Assembly (NCBI GenBank): GCA_036186865.1
Contig: AP025071.1
Location: forward strand, 17,373,142 to 17,437,141
Direction: 5' to 3'
DNA length: 64,000 nucleotides
Source: Eustoma russellianum
Taxonomy: Eukaryota > Streptophyta > Magnoliopsida > Gentianales > Gentianaceae
Shown: piece after piece, positions 10,886-22,106 of the stretch
Position numbering within the stretch: the first letter of the stretch is position 1
Layout: the number at the start of each line of letters is the position of its first letter
Position numbers and translations under genes: made by a program
Notes under the pieces: model-generated
What the model was told of the DNA's origin: nothing
Database searches by the model: none
The model's input: the letters and a program-made list of their open reading frames with translations, nothing else

Positions 10886-11960
10886 CTGCTACCACATCGG
10901 TAGCCTCCTGCACGTCAGTGTCTGTCATGAGATGTACACGGGGCATTTACTCGTGGCTTTGCTCTTGGCTGCTGAGCCGCTTCTCCCGGAGTATTCTTCT
11001 TCATTTCTGGACAGTCCCTAATCATATGACCCACTTGACCGCATCGGAAGCATGCTCCAGCCACTTTTTTACACTCTCCGACGTGATTCTTGTTGTAGTG
11101 TGGACAAAGTCCTATAGCCTGCTGAATTACTGGATTCTAGGGTGGGAGTCTCTGAAAATTTCTAACTGGACCTCTTTTTGGAATCTTGACCCAACGTCCG
11201 AGTCTTCCACCAACTCTCACATCTTCTCTTGGCTTTTTGCCTCTGTCAGACGCTCCTGCACTAGCTGCTCTTGCCGCTACTCTGCGGAAGTCACTCTCAA
11301 CCTGAAAACATGCATCCAACATGTCCTCGTAAGTTTTCATTCCTGCGTTCACTATTGCCGACTGTATCCTTAGTCCAAACCCCTCTCGAACTTCGTCATC
11401 TTAAGGCGATTATCAGACATAATCGCAGGGGCAAACTTACCCAAGGCATGGAAACGATCCGCATACTCCGACACCGTCATCCTTCCTTGCTCCAATATGT
11501 CAAACGCTCTTACCTTTTCCAATATCGCAGTCTCCAGTACGTAATACTTTAGGAAAACATCACAAAACTGTGCCCATGAGATTGGTGGGGTCATTCTCAA
11601 CACCATTCCGTCCCACCATTCACCAGCCTTGCCACTTAGAATGGGTGTGACCACATCAACCTTTATCTCCTCCGGCACTTGCACTAACCGAAAACATTTC
11701 TTCACCTCAGCCAACCAGTGCTGAGCCTCCTCAGGATCAGTAAATCCTCCAAACTCTGGCACCCTCATCTTTCTCATCTCTCCATAAAAGAACCGGATGT
11801 TATGCTGGGGCGGTGGAGGAGGCGGAGGCTGATGCTGTTGAGCAAACCCTTGTGCGATCACCGTTAGCGCATCAGTGAGCACCTGGGGTAAAACAACTTG
11901 TGGTGGCTGGTTCTCCTGTTTGTTGTTGAAGTTCCCTGCGTTATCTCTTCTTGGAGGCAT
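10886..11960 (-). pseudogene. Tekay gag with zinc knuckle, frameshifted
   Basis: The chosen start is ATG at 11960 (MPPRRDNAGNF), because an arginine-rich N-terminus of this kind is usual; the frame is open 15 codons further upstream. The core reads RVPEFGGFTDPEEAQHWL and GKAGEWWDGM (Retrotrans_gag fold). A stop at about 11370 is followed in another frame by ACFQVESDFRRVAARA, then the CCHC knuckle CFRCGQVGHMIRDC at about 11055-11015 (CX2CX4HX4C), which binds RNA. A further one-base shift near 10925 precedes HLMTDTDVQEATDVVA. Gag forms the virus-like particle; at least two frameshifts make this copy inactive. Confidence 0.9.
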
Positions 11961-12221
11961 TTTCTCTTGAAAGATCAACATTGCATTAGCGTTCAGTAAA
12001 TACAAAAGGTTATTGAAAGCTTGAACGCGTAAGAATGGGTGAGGTATGTAGTAAAACTATTAATACAAAATTAGATGATAAACGCGCTCGCACACACCCA
12101 ACCCAGATCATACTTAAACTCTAGAGAAATCAGTACTTATAACCAAGGATCAACCTTAAGGGAGAATCATATCTTAGGTGTCCAAAAGATCATGAACCTA
12201 AGTTTTCGAGATAGATCTGAA

Positions 12222-12241
12222 GCCTAGGCTCTAATACCACC
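12222..12241 (-). other. Primer-binding site of the Tekay element
   Basis: Immediately after the 5' LTR in element direction the minus strand reads GGTGGTATTAGAGCCTAGG. TGGTATTAGAGC matches the usual complement of plant initiator tRNA-Met (TGGTATCAGAGC) with one change. Confidence 0.85.
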
Positions 12242-14822
12242 TGTAGCGCCCCGGCCCGATACTGGTATCGGAACCAGTGCACCTGTCGTAGTCTACTACG
12301 AGAACCACGAAGCGTCAAAGCAGATCAAGCGTACCTCATGCATGACGTAAGATAAATCAGCGAAACGTCGTAACATTTAAAACTTCACCATCATTAATGT
12401 AACCAGAAAATACAACGGAAATAAAAGGGTTCGATCAACTGTCTAACATATCCTCTAGTACAGCATAATAAACATCAAGTTCTCCAACTTAAAGAAAGTA
12501 ATCTGACATCTATCTACTTCCATGCCCATCATCCCATCTAGCCCACTCGCCATCGTCCTCGACGAATATCAGTTCATATTCTGGCTCACCTGAAAAGGAA
12601 ATAGAGTATCTGTTCTTAGCGAAAATATCGCCAGCAAGTAACCCGTCTATACACCTTACGGGATCACACACGACGAGTCACCAGTGTATAAGTCATTGCC
12701 CAAAATAAGGTGCTCGGGGTTAGCAAATAGCATCTTTATAAGAATTCCTCAAAACAGATAAATCACATAAATGATACACGGATACGAGAACAAACATGTA
12801 CTAAAACAACATATCACATAAAAAAGACATAAACTAGTCACATTTCTTGCATGTCAACTATTATGCTTCGTGTATCATGATGCATGTACTTCTTTAATAC
12901 CACACACAACACCCATGCATATGTCTTCCTTCATAAACATGTCATGCGTGTCATTTCACAAAACATTTCATAATTCTTCTTATCATATTCTTCGCGTAGC
13001 AGAACTTTATACCCTGTGGGTGATCAGTCTACAGCAAACAGAACTTTATACCCCATGCTGAAAGGTCCACGGCCCCATAACATATAACTTTATACCCCGT
13101 GCTGAAAGGTCCATGGCCCCGTTACATATATCATATATCCGTGCTGATAGGTCCATGGCCCCATAAAATATTTTATACTCTGCTGTTGATTCACAGGTCA
13201 CGCTTTTATACCCTGCTTTCGCAGGCGTGACTTCTATACCCTGCGATCAACCAGCAGCCATAGTTTGCCTTTTGAAAATTTTAATCTTTTCTTGTAAACA
13301 CATGTTCTTTCGCAAAGCTATCCTCAAGTCAAATGCAAGTGCTCATGTCATGATGCAGGATGCTGATGTAACTTCGTATCAAACATGTAACACACACACA
13401 CATCTTACATATGAAGTATACGGTCTTGCACCTCCCACACTCCATGTTCGTATCTTTCCAAGTCCGTTCGTCTCACTAATTCACTTGGGATTCAATCTTA
13501 TTCTTACTTAGTCAAACTTACCATCTATTCCTCAATTACACCTCAAATACCCTTGCATTTTATGTTCAAAAGAAGTGTATAGAGTTACTACACATACATA
13601 GGGCGCCTAAAGGGTCAAAAAGACTTCCAGTATACTTGGAACGCCACATGAGGCGCCTAAAGGGGACATGAGGCGCCTATTCTAGGCGTTCGAAGTGTTC
13701 GGGGATGTGCCGTATACATCGAACGCCTACATGAAGCGCCTAATGTGACATGAAGCGCCTAATGTAGGTGTTCAAAGTGTACGGGGATGCTTTGGGACAC
13801 ATTGAACGCCTACATTAGGCGCCTAATGTGACTTGAAGTGCCTAATGTAGGTGTTCGAAGTGTTCTGACGGTTCAGAACTGCAGTTTTTCTGCAGTAACT
13901 TCCTCCCATCACCTTTCTTCTTCACCTCTTCCATGTTAAACACTTCTAGATCCATCTTACCATCTAGATTCATCATGCTTAACACACAACTAACATGAAT
14001 TGATTCTTAGACATGTCTAATAATATCCACTCTTAACCTTCTATCATTCACAACTTTCAATAGATATCTTCAACCTTCTCAACACAACAAGTCTATAACA
14101 ATGCCATCATTCATCCTTCAATTCCCTGCAAATCCTCTCAAACATCTAATGTGTAGACAACCAACACAAGAATATAACAAGACAATAAGCACATCAAGAA
14201 TACACTTTCATGGGCATGCTTGACAAACAACAAAGCACCACATAGCTATTTTCAGAAATTTGGCCCAAAGAACATGACTTTACACAACTAGCAACAACAA
14301 TTACATATAGTAAAGCATTTAACATAGACAAGTCAAGATTACTAATGTGTGATCCGCATTTTATCTTATAAGAACATAGGGCCTATAAAATCAAAATTTG
14401 CGTAAAGCGTATAGAAAGATTACTTGCCTTGGAATCTAGATACGCTTACGAGTGTTTGACAGAATTTCTGTAAAGTCTGAACCTAGATTGGACGCTCTTC
14501 CTTCCTTTTCTTCCTCTTATCTTCCTCTTCTTTCCTCTTTCTCCTTCCCTTTTCTCTCTGGCGGTTTTCCCCTCTCCTTTTTTGTGTTATAACCGATGGC
14601 TAGACAATGGGGAGTTATACCCCTTTGTGTAACTCCCCCTTCATTTAAGTGGGGAGGGGTACTTTGGGTAATTTACCCTAATTTCTTAATTTCCCCATTT
14701 CACTTATTTTCTCACCTATATTTTATCTAACTCAGCCTCGTAAACTTATGCATTTAATGAAATTATATTTAAAGTTGACTTCTAACTAGTGAAAGTAGTA
14801 TTTAAAAGTCACGGGTATGACA
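12242..14822 (-). repeat. 5' LTR of the Tekay element
   Basis: 2581 bp, the partner of 4800-7322, followed by the TSD at 14823-14827. It retains a 58-bp stretch at about 14602-14660 that the 3' LTR lacks; this stretch can form a hairpin (GGGGAGTTA and TAACTCCCC). Confidence 0.93.
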
Positions 14823-15115
14823 CTTGGCCCTCAAGGAATTGTGTTTATAACTATATTTACCTGATGCCCACTTGCAGCACCAGGGTCATCAGACTTATCT
14901 TGATGATAAAGTTGATCTTCTTGGCATGTTCATCACATAGAGGCCAGCAGAAATGAAGTCGACCATGTAATCTAGACTTCGGATCATAAAACTTCCTTAA
15001 ATGACCTCTTTCAGTCAATCGCTCTATAGCTTTAACCGATTGCCTATAATTTTTGGTTTCGTGCTTGATGTCTCTGTGATGCTTACCTTATAATGTAGAA
15101 TACTTTTGTACCTTG
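14823..15115 (-). pseudogene. Ancient Tat remnant, gag C-terminal region (left copy)
   Basis: On the minus strand it parallels the gag zinc-finger end of the younger Tat elements: a degenerate HRDI.HETKN motif, then LIERGHL and YDPKSRLH. The right-copy counterpart is 55140-55430. Gag lies upstream of the protease part (4059-4799) in the minus direction, which is the correct Tat order once the Tekay insertion is removed. It has several stops. Confidence 0.65.
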
Positions 15116-15448
15116 GCCCTGTCAGCGATGATGGATCTTCTTGCAATCCACCGTACATGTATCGTGGGGTGAACGCACAAGTATTATGATGTTAGAATCG
15201 AGATGTCCACATAGTGAGAATAACATTGATTTAATTTTCTTCCACTTGTTCCTTTTTATACTAAAAATTCGGTGTCTACCTAAAATAGCCTAAGTATTTT
15301 ATGATTCTCATGCTTGAATTTAGGTAGCCGACCTATCGCGCATTAGTCATCACTGACATTTACCTGGCAATATTTGACTATGACATGTGACTCACCTATA
15401 TAAGCACGGACCAACTCCAATTCATAAAAACCATTAAATGAATTGTCT
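15116..15448. other. Duplicated backbone, no gene seen
   Basis: Matches 55431-55750. No coding evidence. It ends at an AATTGTCTAAC shared by both copies, where the left copy has the next insertion. Confidence 0.6.
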
Positions 15449-16082
15449 AACCGTCTTCTCTTTTATTGTATTACCATTCTTTTTTTGGCAGCCCCTATTA
15501 GAGAGTTTCCATATTTGTTTTACTTGCTCGTGCATTCCAAGTTATATGCCTTAGCTTTAAGAGAAAGGGGCGGAGTTGAGACTTCCACTTCCACACTCCT
15601 ACTTACTTATACCAAAGCAGGAAGATTAATGATTCATATAAATTACTTAGTGGAAAACCCTCTATAGTCTAAGGAGCATATTCCCACTCTTTTTGTGTTC
15701 ATTCAATGCTTTTGGGACAGCAGATATGAAAAAGCAAGAAGCAACGTACTTCTACCTAAACTTCTCTTGCTTTAGCGCAAAAGAACGGCCACACGTCGAA
15801 CCAAAAAATCCTTTCTTCTTCCAACCTTTCGATCTTCCCATTCGTTAGTAGATTCTGTTAAACCACTTGCTCCTTTCTAGGCTCCGTCTTCATATAGTCT
15901 TGTATTGTACCAAAGTAAGAAGGAATTCGATACGTAACGGCGCATTCCCGAGCCGACATGATCCAGCCTATATTCCGGATCAACCGGATCAGGCAGTCCA
16001 TTCCAGGATACTTAGTCTTCCAGAATAAATAGCATACTTTGGCAGCTTCGAAGCTCTCCTTACGAGTGAGGTNNNNNNNNNN
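15449..16082. other. Inserted segment of organelle-like composition, ending in an assembly gap
   Basis: About 630 bases absent from the right copy, where ATTGTCTAAC is followed directly by GGATGACCTGAC. The base composition is more balanced than the surroundings and resembles plant organelle DNA. A minus-strand frame from the gap down to 15858 includes IRLIRNIGWIMSARECAV and MKTEPRKEQVV before a stop; I do not recognise the protein. The first 200 bases contain no clear motif. A mitochondrial insertion (NUMT) is possible, but an unknown transposon fragment is not excluded. Confidence 0.35.
16073..16082. other. Assembly gap (10 N)
   Basis: Ten N bases, probably a placeholder for a gap of unknown length. 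They fall exactly at the right edge of an insertion relative to the right copy, so sequence may be missing or misjoined here. Confidence 0.95.
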
Positions 16083-16560
16083 CCGGATCAAATGACTTGA
16101 CTTGTATAAGTACAAGTCTAGTTACACTTGTAATTTTGCTTGTTTAAGTGCGACTTATAACATGATGACATGTGTCAGTAATAATTTTCTTCTTATGGGT
16201 TCCTTCCATCTAACTTTCATAGTTCAGTATACTATTTTCGTTTATGTCATATTGCTATTTTGTTTTATTAATTTAATACATTGTTTCTAAATTACCTTTG
16301 CAATTAATAAGTATGGTAAGAAGACAGAGAATTAATCAATATAATAGAAAAAGGAAGAAGAACAGTAAAACTAGAAAATGACCATAAATCTTAAGAAAAC
16401 ACATTTTAATTAACGATGTTTTCCTGTAATAACTTAGGTTTACGTATACATATCAAACAGGACAATGAAATTGATATGGGAGAAGTATCTTATACTTTAA
16501 GCTAATTATCTAATACTCCATCCAAACTCCAACTTAAGTATGGTTGAACTCAATCAAATG
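16083..16560. other. Duplicated backbone, no gene seen
   Basis: Matches about 55768-56212. AT-rich, no coding evidence, interrupted at 16566 by the Tat element. Confidence 0.6.
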
Positions 16561-16565
16561 TTGAC

Positions 16566-17466
16566 TGATGAGCCAAAAATACCCACCGTTAGTCAATAAC
16601 GATCAACGGTAGAGTATGGACATAAAAATGTTAAAGTCCCGCGGGTCGGCCCACAATTTGACCGGGTCATATGTGGACAAACGGTCCATCTCGGTCAAAA
16701 TGGCTACAACGCCATCTCGGCCTAAAGGCCTCATCTCGGTCTTCAGCTCCATCTCGGCCATAGAGTAACTCGGCCAAAGGGCTGTATTCGGCCTCAGTTC
16801 CGTTTTACTCGACGATCTCGGACCATACTTGTGACGTCAGCTGCGGAAATCATAAAAGGCCTACCCATGTTCTTTGAGGTCGGCCACCTTCGTCTCAGCA
16901 AGCTGACCCCACACCCTAAGTCATCTCGGGCACTTCTGATTACTTCTCGAAGATTTGACCTCGGCTCTAGGAGTTTACCCTAGGTAACTCTGCCAGATGA
17001 AACTCCCAGCCAGGTGTCCTAAACTAGCTTACTCAGCTCAGTACCGAGCCACGTGGCGAGTATGCAAGAGCAGAAGTCATCCGTATGACCTCCTTGCCTG
17101 TCACGATTTCCGGACTCTGCCCATGCATTGGCCCAAGCTGCCATATAAAAGGCAGAGAAGCATGAGAGAGAAGGACAAGTAACATTTTCACAGCTTACTG
17201 CAATCAATCATCTTCCTCACGGTGAAATCACAGGTTTACCAGAAAACCTTTACTTAAAACTTTCATCAATATATAAACCTCTCCAAAAAATGGCCTCAGC
17301 TGACTTGACCGTCGGAGGGTATTACCCGGGGCCATAGATCCCAGGTCCTCTGACCTCGTTCCTTTGTGCAGGTCGGCCAATCGCCCATTACAGACAACTG
17401 ACGGAGAATTGACGGCATAACCCACCACATCACACTTAATACTTGGTGATATATCTGACATCATCA
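16566..17466 (+). repeat. 5' LTR of the Tat element
   Basis: 901 bp, TGATGAGCC...CATCATCA, nearly identical to 22107-23018. It contains many short 'CATCTCGGCC'-type repeats around 16685-16800 and a TATA box at 17144. Confidence 0.92.
17144..17150 (+). promoter_or_regulatory. Likely TATA box of the Tat 5' LTR
   Basis: TATAAAA within CCATATAAAAGGCAGAG, about 320 bases before the LTR end; conserved in the other LTR at 22695-22701. Its position suits the U3/R promoter, but the start site cannot be shown from sequence. Confidence 0.55.
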
Positions 17467-17490
17467 AATTGGCGCTAGAAGGAGGGCCCC
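17467..17490 (+). other. Primer-binding site of the Tat element
   Basis: Directly after the LTR: AAATTGGCGCTAGAAGGAGG. The core TTGGCGCTAGA is shared with the other Tat element (50231-50250, minus strand), which supports its role. The matching tRNA was not determined; it is not the initiator Met type. Confidence 0.7.
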
Positions 17491-17548
17491 GAACCTCCGT
17501 CAACCAATTTCTCTTAACTGCACTATTTAAGGTTTTGAGTCAGTTCAG

Positions 17549-18938
17549 ATGGGAAAAGAACCATGCAAAGGACTAGGGGAGTCTTCAAATCCTCACCGTC
17601 GTAAAGATACTCGCTCTGTTCATCCTGGACAGGATTCCAGGAGGCCAGAGTTGGAAGCGAGAAAGGCACCAACGGTGACTGCGGATGAGAGAGAAAAGGC
17701 CATGAAATATGTGGCCGAAAACTTAGATGTGTTTGAAGCCGTGGTAGAACGGCTCAAGGGGAAGCGTCCCGAGATGGAGTATATGGAGGAGGATTCCACC
17801 CCCCCTCCATGCTAAGGAGAAGACTCAGCAACAATCTTCTCACGGCCCTCAAGGTTTCATGGCGGATGCCAGAAGGGGCAGTGTTGCAGCTCCAACGGTG
17901 GAATCGGTGCCTTTGCCCAGGTAGCACCTCGGCATAAGGCCTCGATCCTTCAAAAGTGTTCGCCAGGAGGCTGACCCTCGCAGGACGAGGAGCCGTCCTG
18001 AGGAGCCTAAGCCGGAATACATGAGGGTGATTCAAGAAAGTCCATTTTCTTGGGATATTGCGGAGTATTTGGCACCGAATAACTTTAAGGTGCCAAAGAT
18101 GGATACTTATGATGGAACGTCTGATCCTACCGATCACCTCTTTCAATTTCAGACGGCCATGAGCTTGAAAAATATTCCTGATCCACTCCGGTGTAAAACC
18201 TTTCCCATGTATTTGCGAGGGAAGGCGAGAAGATGGTTTCAGGAGCTACCACCTCAGTCAGTGGACTCCTTCAGACAATTGGCGCAGAAGTTCAAGTCTC
18301 AATTTGTTTCTAGTGCGTCATTTATTAAAAACTCTTCACACCTGATGACCTTGAAACAGGGTCCTGAAGAGTCAGTGTTGAAGTATATGCAGCGCTTCTC
18401 GGATGAATCACTGCAGGTCAGTGATCGAAACGAAGGAGTGAAAGCTGCTGCATTCATTAATGGCCTCAGGGCGGGTCGCCTCTTCTCTCAGTTGGCTGAA
18501 GAGGGGCCCACCACATTGAGGGAGTGCTTGGAGAAGGTACACCAGTTTGCCCGAGGTGAAGAGGCAAACCGGTTAAAGAAGGAGGCCGAGCAAAGTACTC
18601 GGCCTGAAGCTCGGCCCAGTTCCAAGGGGGACCGACATGATGACAAGCGCGATCGACGCAGTGCGTTTGATCGCTTAGGCGGCCGAGGCAAACGGGGCAG
18701 AGAAGGATTGCCTCTTTTAGCCTCTAAGGACAGAATTTTGGCTGTAATAGAGAGAGATGGTTTGAGGACGGACCCTAAACCTCTAGCAGGTCCCAGAGAT
18801 AAAAGGGATCCTAAGCTATACTGTCGTTATCATCGTGATGTCAGCCATGATACAGAATATTGCCGGCAATTGGCTCAAGCGATACGGAAGTTGATCGAGC
18901 TGGGGCACTTGAAGCAGTTTTATGATCCACGCTCCTGA
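17549..18938 (+). pseudogene. Tat gag, broken
   Basis: The ATG at 17549 opens a short N-terminal frame with MKYVAENLDVFEAVVERLKG that stops at 17815. Its homologue in the second Tat element (IHYVAQNPGVF) supports it as genuine gag. The main frame, from about 18000, has the Retrotrans_gag core (APNNFKVPKMDTYDGTSDP, FPMYLRGKARRWFQELPP, FKSQFVSS) and a C-terminal zinc motif CRYHRDVSHDTEYC with LIELGHLKQFYDPRS. It ends at TGA 18936, where relatives read Arg (CGA), and the same frame then continues to the protease. Two breaks (frame change at 17815-18000 and the TGA) make it inactive. Confidence 0.85.
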
Positions 18939-19754
18939 CTTCACAATCGTTTGGACTTCCGAAAAGGTCCTCAGAAGGACAAGTGCTGACCTGAAACCCC
19001 ACCTGCGCGCCCCAGGTCGGACGATGATGATGATAGAGGCCGACATGAGGCCGCAGTGCAGCCCCAAATCAACTCCGTAATTTATACTATTTCCGGAGGG
19101 CCACCTCAGAAAAGTCAAGGAGGTCCCGGTACGTCAGGGACGTCATCTGGGCCTCCCCCTAAAAAGAGAAGGTTAGCCCGAGAACTGGTCTACGGACCAG
19201 AAGACATTGTTCCACTAGACTCCAATAATACGGGTCTGGTAATAGGTTTGTGTATACATTTGGCGCTAGATAAAATTGTAGAAGTGCGAAGGGTCTATGT
19301 AGATACTGGAAGTGCTGTAAATATCATGTATTATCATGTATATAGGCAATTGGGCTTAGCAGATTCCCAAATGACCCCAGTGACTTCCCCTTTGTTTGGA
19401 TTTACTGGTATGCCAGTTTGGCCAGCTGGCCTGATTACACTCAGCGTTAGCTTCGGCAAACCCCCCGCTTATCGCTGTTTGTGGATGGATTTTGTGGTAG
19501 TCAAGGAAAGGTCGGCTTACAATATCCTTTTAGGCCGACCAGCGCTGGTAGCTTTGGAAGTAGTAATATCCCCCTTACATGTCAGTATGAAGTTTTCTAC
19601 GCCAGGGGGAGTAGTTACCTTACAAGGAGATATTTCTATAGCTCAAAACTGTTACGCAGTTGCTACCCAAGGGGATGGGGCCGTCCAACAGGTTGTTTTG
19701 GATGATCTCATGCCCCCAACCGAGGAGTGTTTGCACTCAGATGATGCAGTCTAA
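18939..19754 (+). pseudogene. Tat protease region
   Basis: Same frame as gag. After a second TGA at 18987 there is an acidic DDDDD stretch, then a frame from about 19056 with RRLARELVYGPEDIVPLDS and the aspartic protease motif VYVDTGSAVNIMYYHV (catalytic Asp in DTGS), followed by FGFTGMPVWPAGLITL and VVKERSAYNILLGRPAL, the usual Tat/Athila protease end. It ends at TAA 19752, beyond which the frame stays open into RT. The protease matures Gag-Pol; its active site is intact here. Confidence 0.87.
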
Positions 19755-21156
19755 GAATTCATCCTAGATCCAGGTCGGCCCGAGAACACTATCAAGATTG
19801 GGACCTGGATGCCAGCTGAGACGTTGGCTCAGCTTCAGACTTTTCTGAGGGAGTTCGTGGAAATTTTCGCATGGACGGCAGAGGATATGCCTGGGATCCT
19901 GACTTCCTTAGCTGAACATCGGCTTAATGTGGATTCTCAGGTCAGACCCATTAAGCAGAAGAAGAGGAACTTTGTCCCGGAAAGGAATAAGGTGATAGCC
20001 GAAGAGGTCAAAAAGTTCCTTGCCGCAAAGTTCATTGTAGAGGTTTTGTATCCGACATGGTTAGCCAACCCTGTTGTGGTCCCCAAACCCGACAAGACCT
20101 GGAGAATGTGTGTGGATTATACCGACCTGAATAAGGCGTGCCCAAAAGATTGTTACCCCTTACCAAAAATTGATAGGCTGGTGGACTCCACTTTGGGGTA
20201 TGAGGTCTTCGATTTTCTTGATGCTTTCAAAGGCTACCATCAGATCATGGTGGCAAAGGAGGATCAAGAAAAGACTTCCTTTATAACAGAGTCGGGCACC
20301 TATTGTTATGTCAGTATGCCCTTTGGTCTCAAAAACGCAGGGGCTACTTACCAACGCTTGGTCAACTCGCTATTCTGAGATCAGATTGGCCGAGTTATGG
20401 AAGTCTACATTGACGACATGTTGATCAACAGCAGGTCTCTTGATCAGTATATCTCAAATCTTCGAGAAGTGTTTGTCATCCTAAGAGATTCTCGTATGAG
20501 GCTGAACCCGAAAAAATGTACCTTTGGAGTGCGTACGGGAAAGTTTCTCGGATACATGGTTTCCAAGGAAGGAGTGCAGGCCAATTCGGCCAATATTGAA
20601 GCCTTAGAAAGTATGCACCCACCTCGGAACATCAAAGAGGTTCAGAGGTTGACAGGCCGAATTGCTGCCTTGAGCAGATTTCTTTCTAAGTCAGCTGAGA
20701 GATCACTACCTTTCTGCCAAATCTTGAAGAAACGAACTGCTTTCCTCTGGGATGACCAATGCCAGAAAGCTTTCGATGATTTAAAAGCACACTTGGCCGA
20801 GGTGCCAATGCTGACATCTCCTCTGCCTGGGGAGACTTTGTACATATATTTGTCAAACTGTCCTGAGGCAGTAAGCGCAGTTCTGCTCAGGGAGCAGGAT
20901 GCAGTTAAGAGACCCATTTATTTTGCTAGCAAAGTTCTGCATGGAGCCGAAGTGCGTTACCCCAATGCAGAAAAAATCGTCTTAGCATTGATAGTGGCGG
21001 CAAGGAAATTCCGATCCTATATCCAAGCCCATCCTATAATAGTAGTGATGGATCAACCTTTAAAGCAAATTCTATCCCGGCTAGACACCTCTGGCCGAGC
21101 TGCTAAGTGGGCTATGGAGCTTGCTGAGTATGATATCAACTATAAGTCACGCACTT
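19755..21156 (+). pseudogene. Tat reverse transcriptase and RNase H
   Basis: In frame with the protease. RT motifs: FAWTAEDMPGI, KKRNFVPERNKVI, NPVVVPKPDKTWRMCVDYTD, LNKACPKDCYPLPKID, FLDAFKGYHQIMV, YVSMPFGLKNAGATYQRLV, then TGA at 20376 (Arg in relatives), and the catalytic YIDDMLINS. Next come LGYMVSKEGVQAN and the classical RNase H with PIYFASKVLHGAEVRYPNAEK. The frame reaches AEYDINYKSRT at about 21155, where it is cut off; the expected continuation lies inverted at 22106. All nonsense codons found in this frame except one TAA are TGA. Confidence 0.88.
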
Positions 21157-21690
21157 CTGCGCCATCTCAGCCATTTGTTTCTTCAAGTACTCAATCTCAT
21201 TTAGAGATTGAGTGGAGGTCAGCTCCAGATTTGCCACTTTGTTCTCCAACTCGTCCACCTTGGAGTTGGAAGTGGCCAGCCCCACTTCAGCTTCTTCGGC
21301 CCTTCGCCGGAGTTGAGAGTTCTCAGCTCGCAAGTTAGCAACTTCCTGGGTCAGCTCAGCTCTCTTCTGCTCAGCTTCTTCCAGTTGCTTGTTTTTATTT
21401 TCGAGCTCTCCACGGAACTCTCCACTGCGAGTTAGAATTTCTAACTCCTGAGCTCGGACCTGCAAAAGAAACAGAGTTAGGAAGAATTAAGTGATAAAAA
21501 GCAAACAAGGCACTCAGAAAAGGCTTTACTTACCAAAGCAATGTTTGACTGGAAGGCGTTTGACAGCTCGTCCCAGCTAGTTGCCCTGAACTTTTGGTGG
21601 TCTAAGGGCAGAACGTCCACCTTGTTCAGCCTCTGAGCTGTGCTGGGATCCCGAGCCGAATCCCCTTCAGAAAACCCAATAAGAATTGTT
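21157..21690 (-). pseudogene. Coiled-coil C-terminal fragment of the Tat-associated extra gene, with intron
   Basis: On the minus strand: an exon reading LPLDHQKFRATSWDELSNAF and QSNIAL, an intron at 21533-21460, then an exon from VRAQELEILTRSGEF through long heptad-like runs (ELENKNKQLEEAEQKRAELT, NLRAENSQLRRRAEEAE, MAEMAQKC). The element at 43225-51073 has a homologue with the same exon join (LPSDWQTYGSLDWDTVM, FVMNMAM, YRIQEYNILKRAEEL). The N-terminal domain is missing and the 3' end is cut at the inversion breakpoint. A role in transposition is unknown. Confidence 0.75.
21460..21533 (-). other. Intron (74 bp) in the coiled-coil gene fragment
   Basis: The minus strand starts GTAAGTAAAG and ends TTTCTTTTGCAG, with a pyrimidine-rich 3' part and a CTAAC branch-like motif. 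It falls between codons (phase 0), at the same place as the 75-bp intron at 45922-45996 in the other Tat element. Confidence 0.8.
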
Positions 21691-22106
21691 GGCCGACCTG
21701 GGAATATGCTCTATCATAAAGTCTTCAAACATTCCCTTTAAATGCTGAACCTTAGCCAAATATCGCTTCATGTTGTCCTCCTTGGCCTCATATTCTCCAT
21801 TAATTTGAGAGACTATGAGCTATGAATCACTTCGGGCGATTATTTGCTGTGCCCCCAATTTTCGAGCTAAACTCAGCCCTGCTATCAAAGCCTCGTACTC
21901 GGCCTCATTGTTAGTGGCCTCAAAGTCAAAGCGCAAAGTGTATTCCATCTCTTCCTCATTTGGATTAATTATCAGGAGCCCTGCTCCGCTTCCCTCCTTT
22001 GAAGAAGATCCATCTACGTATAAGATCCATCCTTGCGCTGGAGGAAGATCTTCTTCAACAAATATCCCTTCGGCTAAGAAGTCGGCCAAAACTTGAGCCT
22101 TAATAG
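21691..22106 (-). pseudogene. Second (archaeal-type) RNase H of Tat, inverted
   Basis: The minus strand reads IKAQVLADFLAEG from the very edge of the LTR, then WILYVDGSSSKEGSGAGL, NNEAEYEALIAGLSLA and LIVSQINGEYEAKED, ending near PRSANN at about 21690. This is the second RNase H of Tat elements, which normally follows the classical RNase H directly. Here it lies reversed: the plus frame stops at KSRT (21156) and the inverted frame begins IKAQ at 22106, exactly the expected next residues. One in-frame stop follows the ARSDS motif. Confidence 0.85.

Larger units (their letters stand above)
4800..14822 (-). mobile_element. Tekay/Del-type Ty3/gypsy chromovirus, complete with both LTRs
   Basis: Full-length 10-kb element on the minus strand. 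Order in its own direction: 5' LTR (14822-12242), tRNA-iMet-type primer site, gag, protease, RT, RNase H, integrase with chromodomain-like end, polypurine tract, 3' LTR (7322-4800). LTRs of 2.5 kb and the pol sequence fit the Tekay/Del lineage. It is bounded by the 5-bp TSD CTTGG and inserted in an older Tat remnant after the segmental duplication. The LTRs differ by scattered substitutions and one 58-bp indel, so the insertion is fairly young, yet several frameshifts and stops make it non-autonomous now. Two intron-like segments interrupt the coding. Confidence 0.93.
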
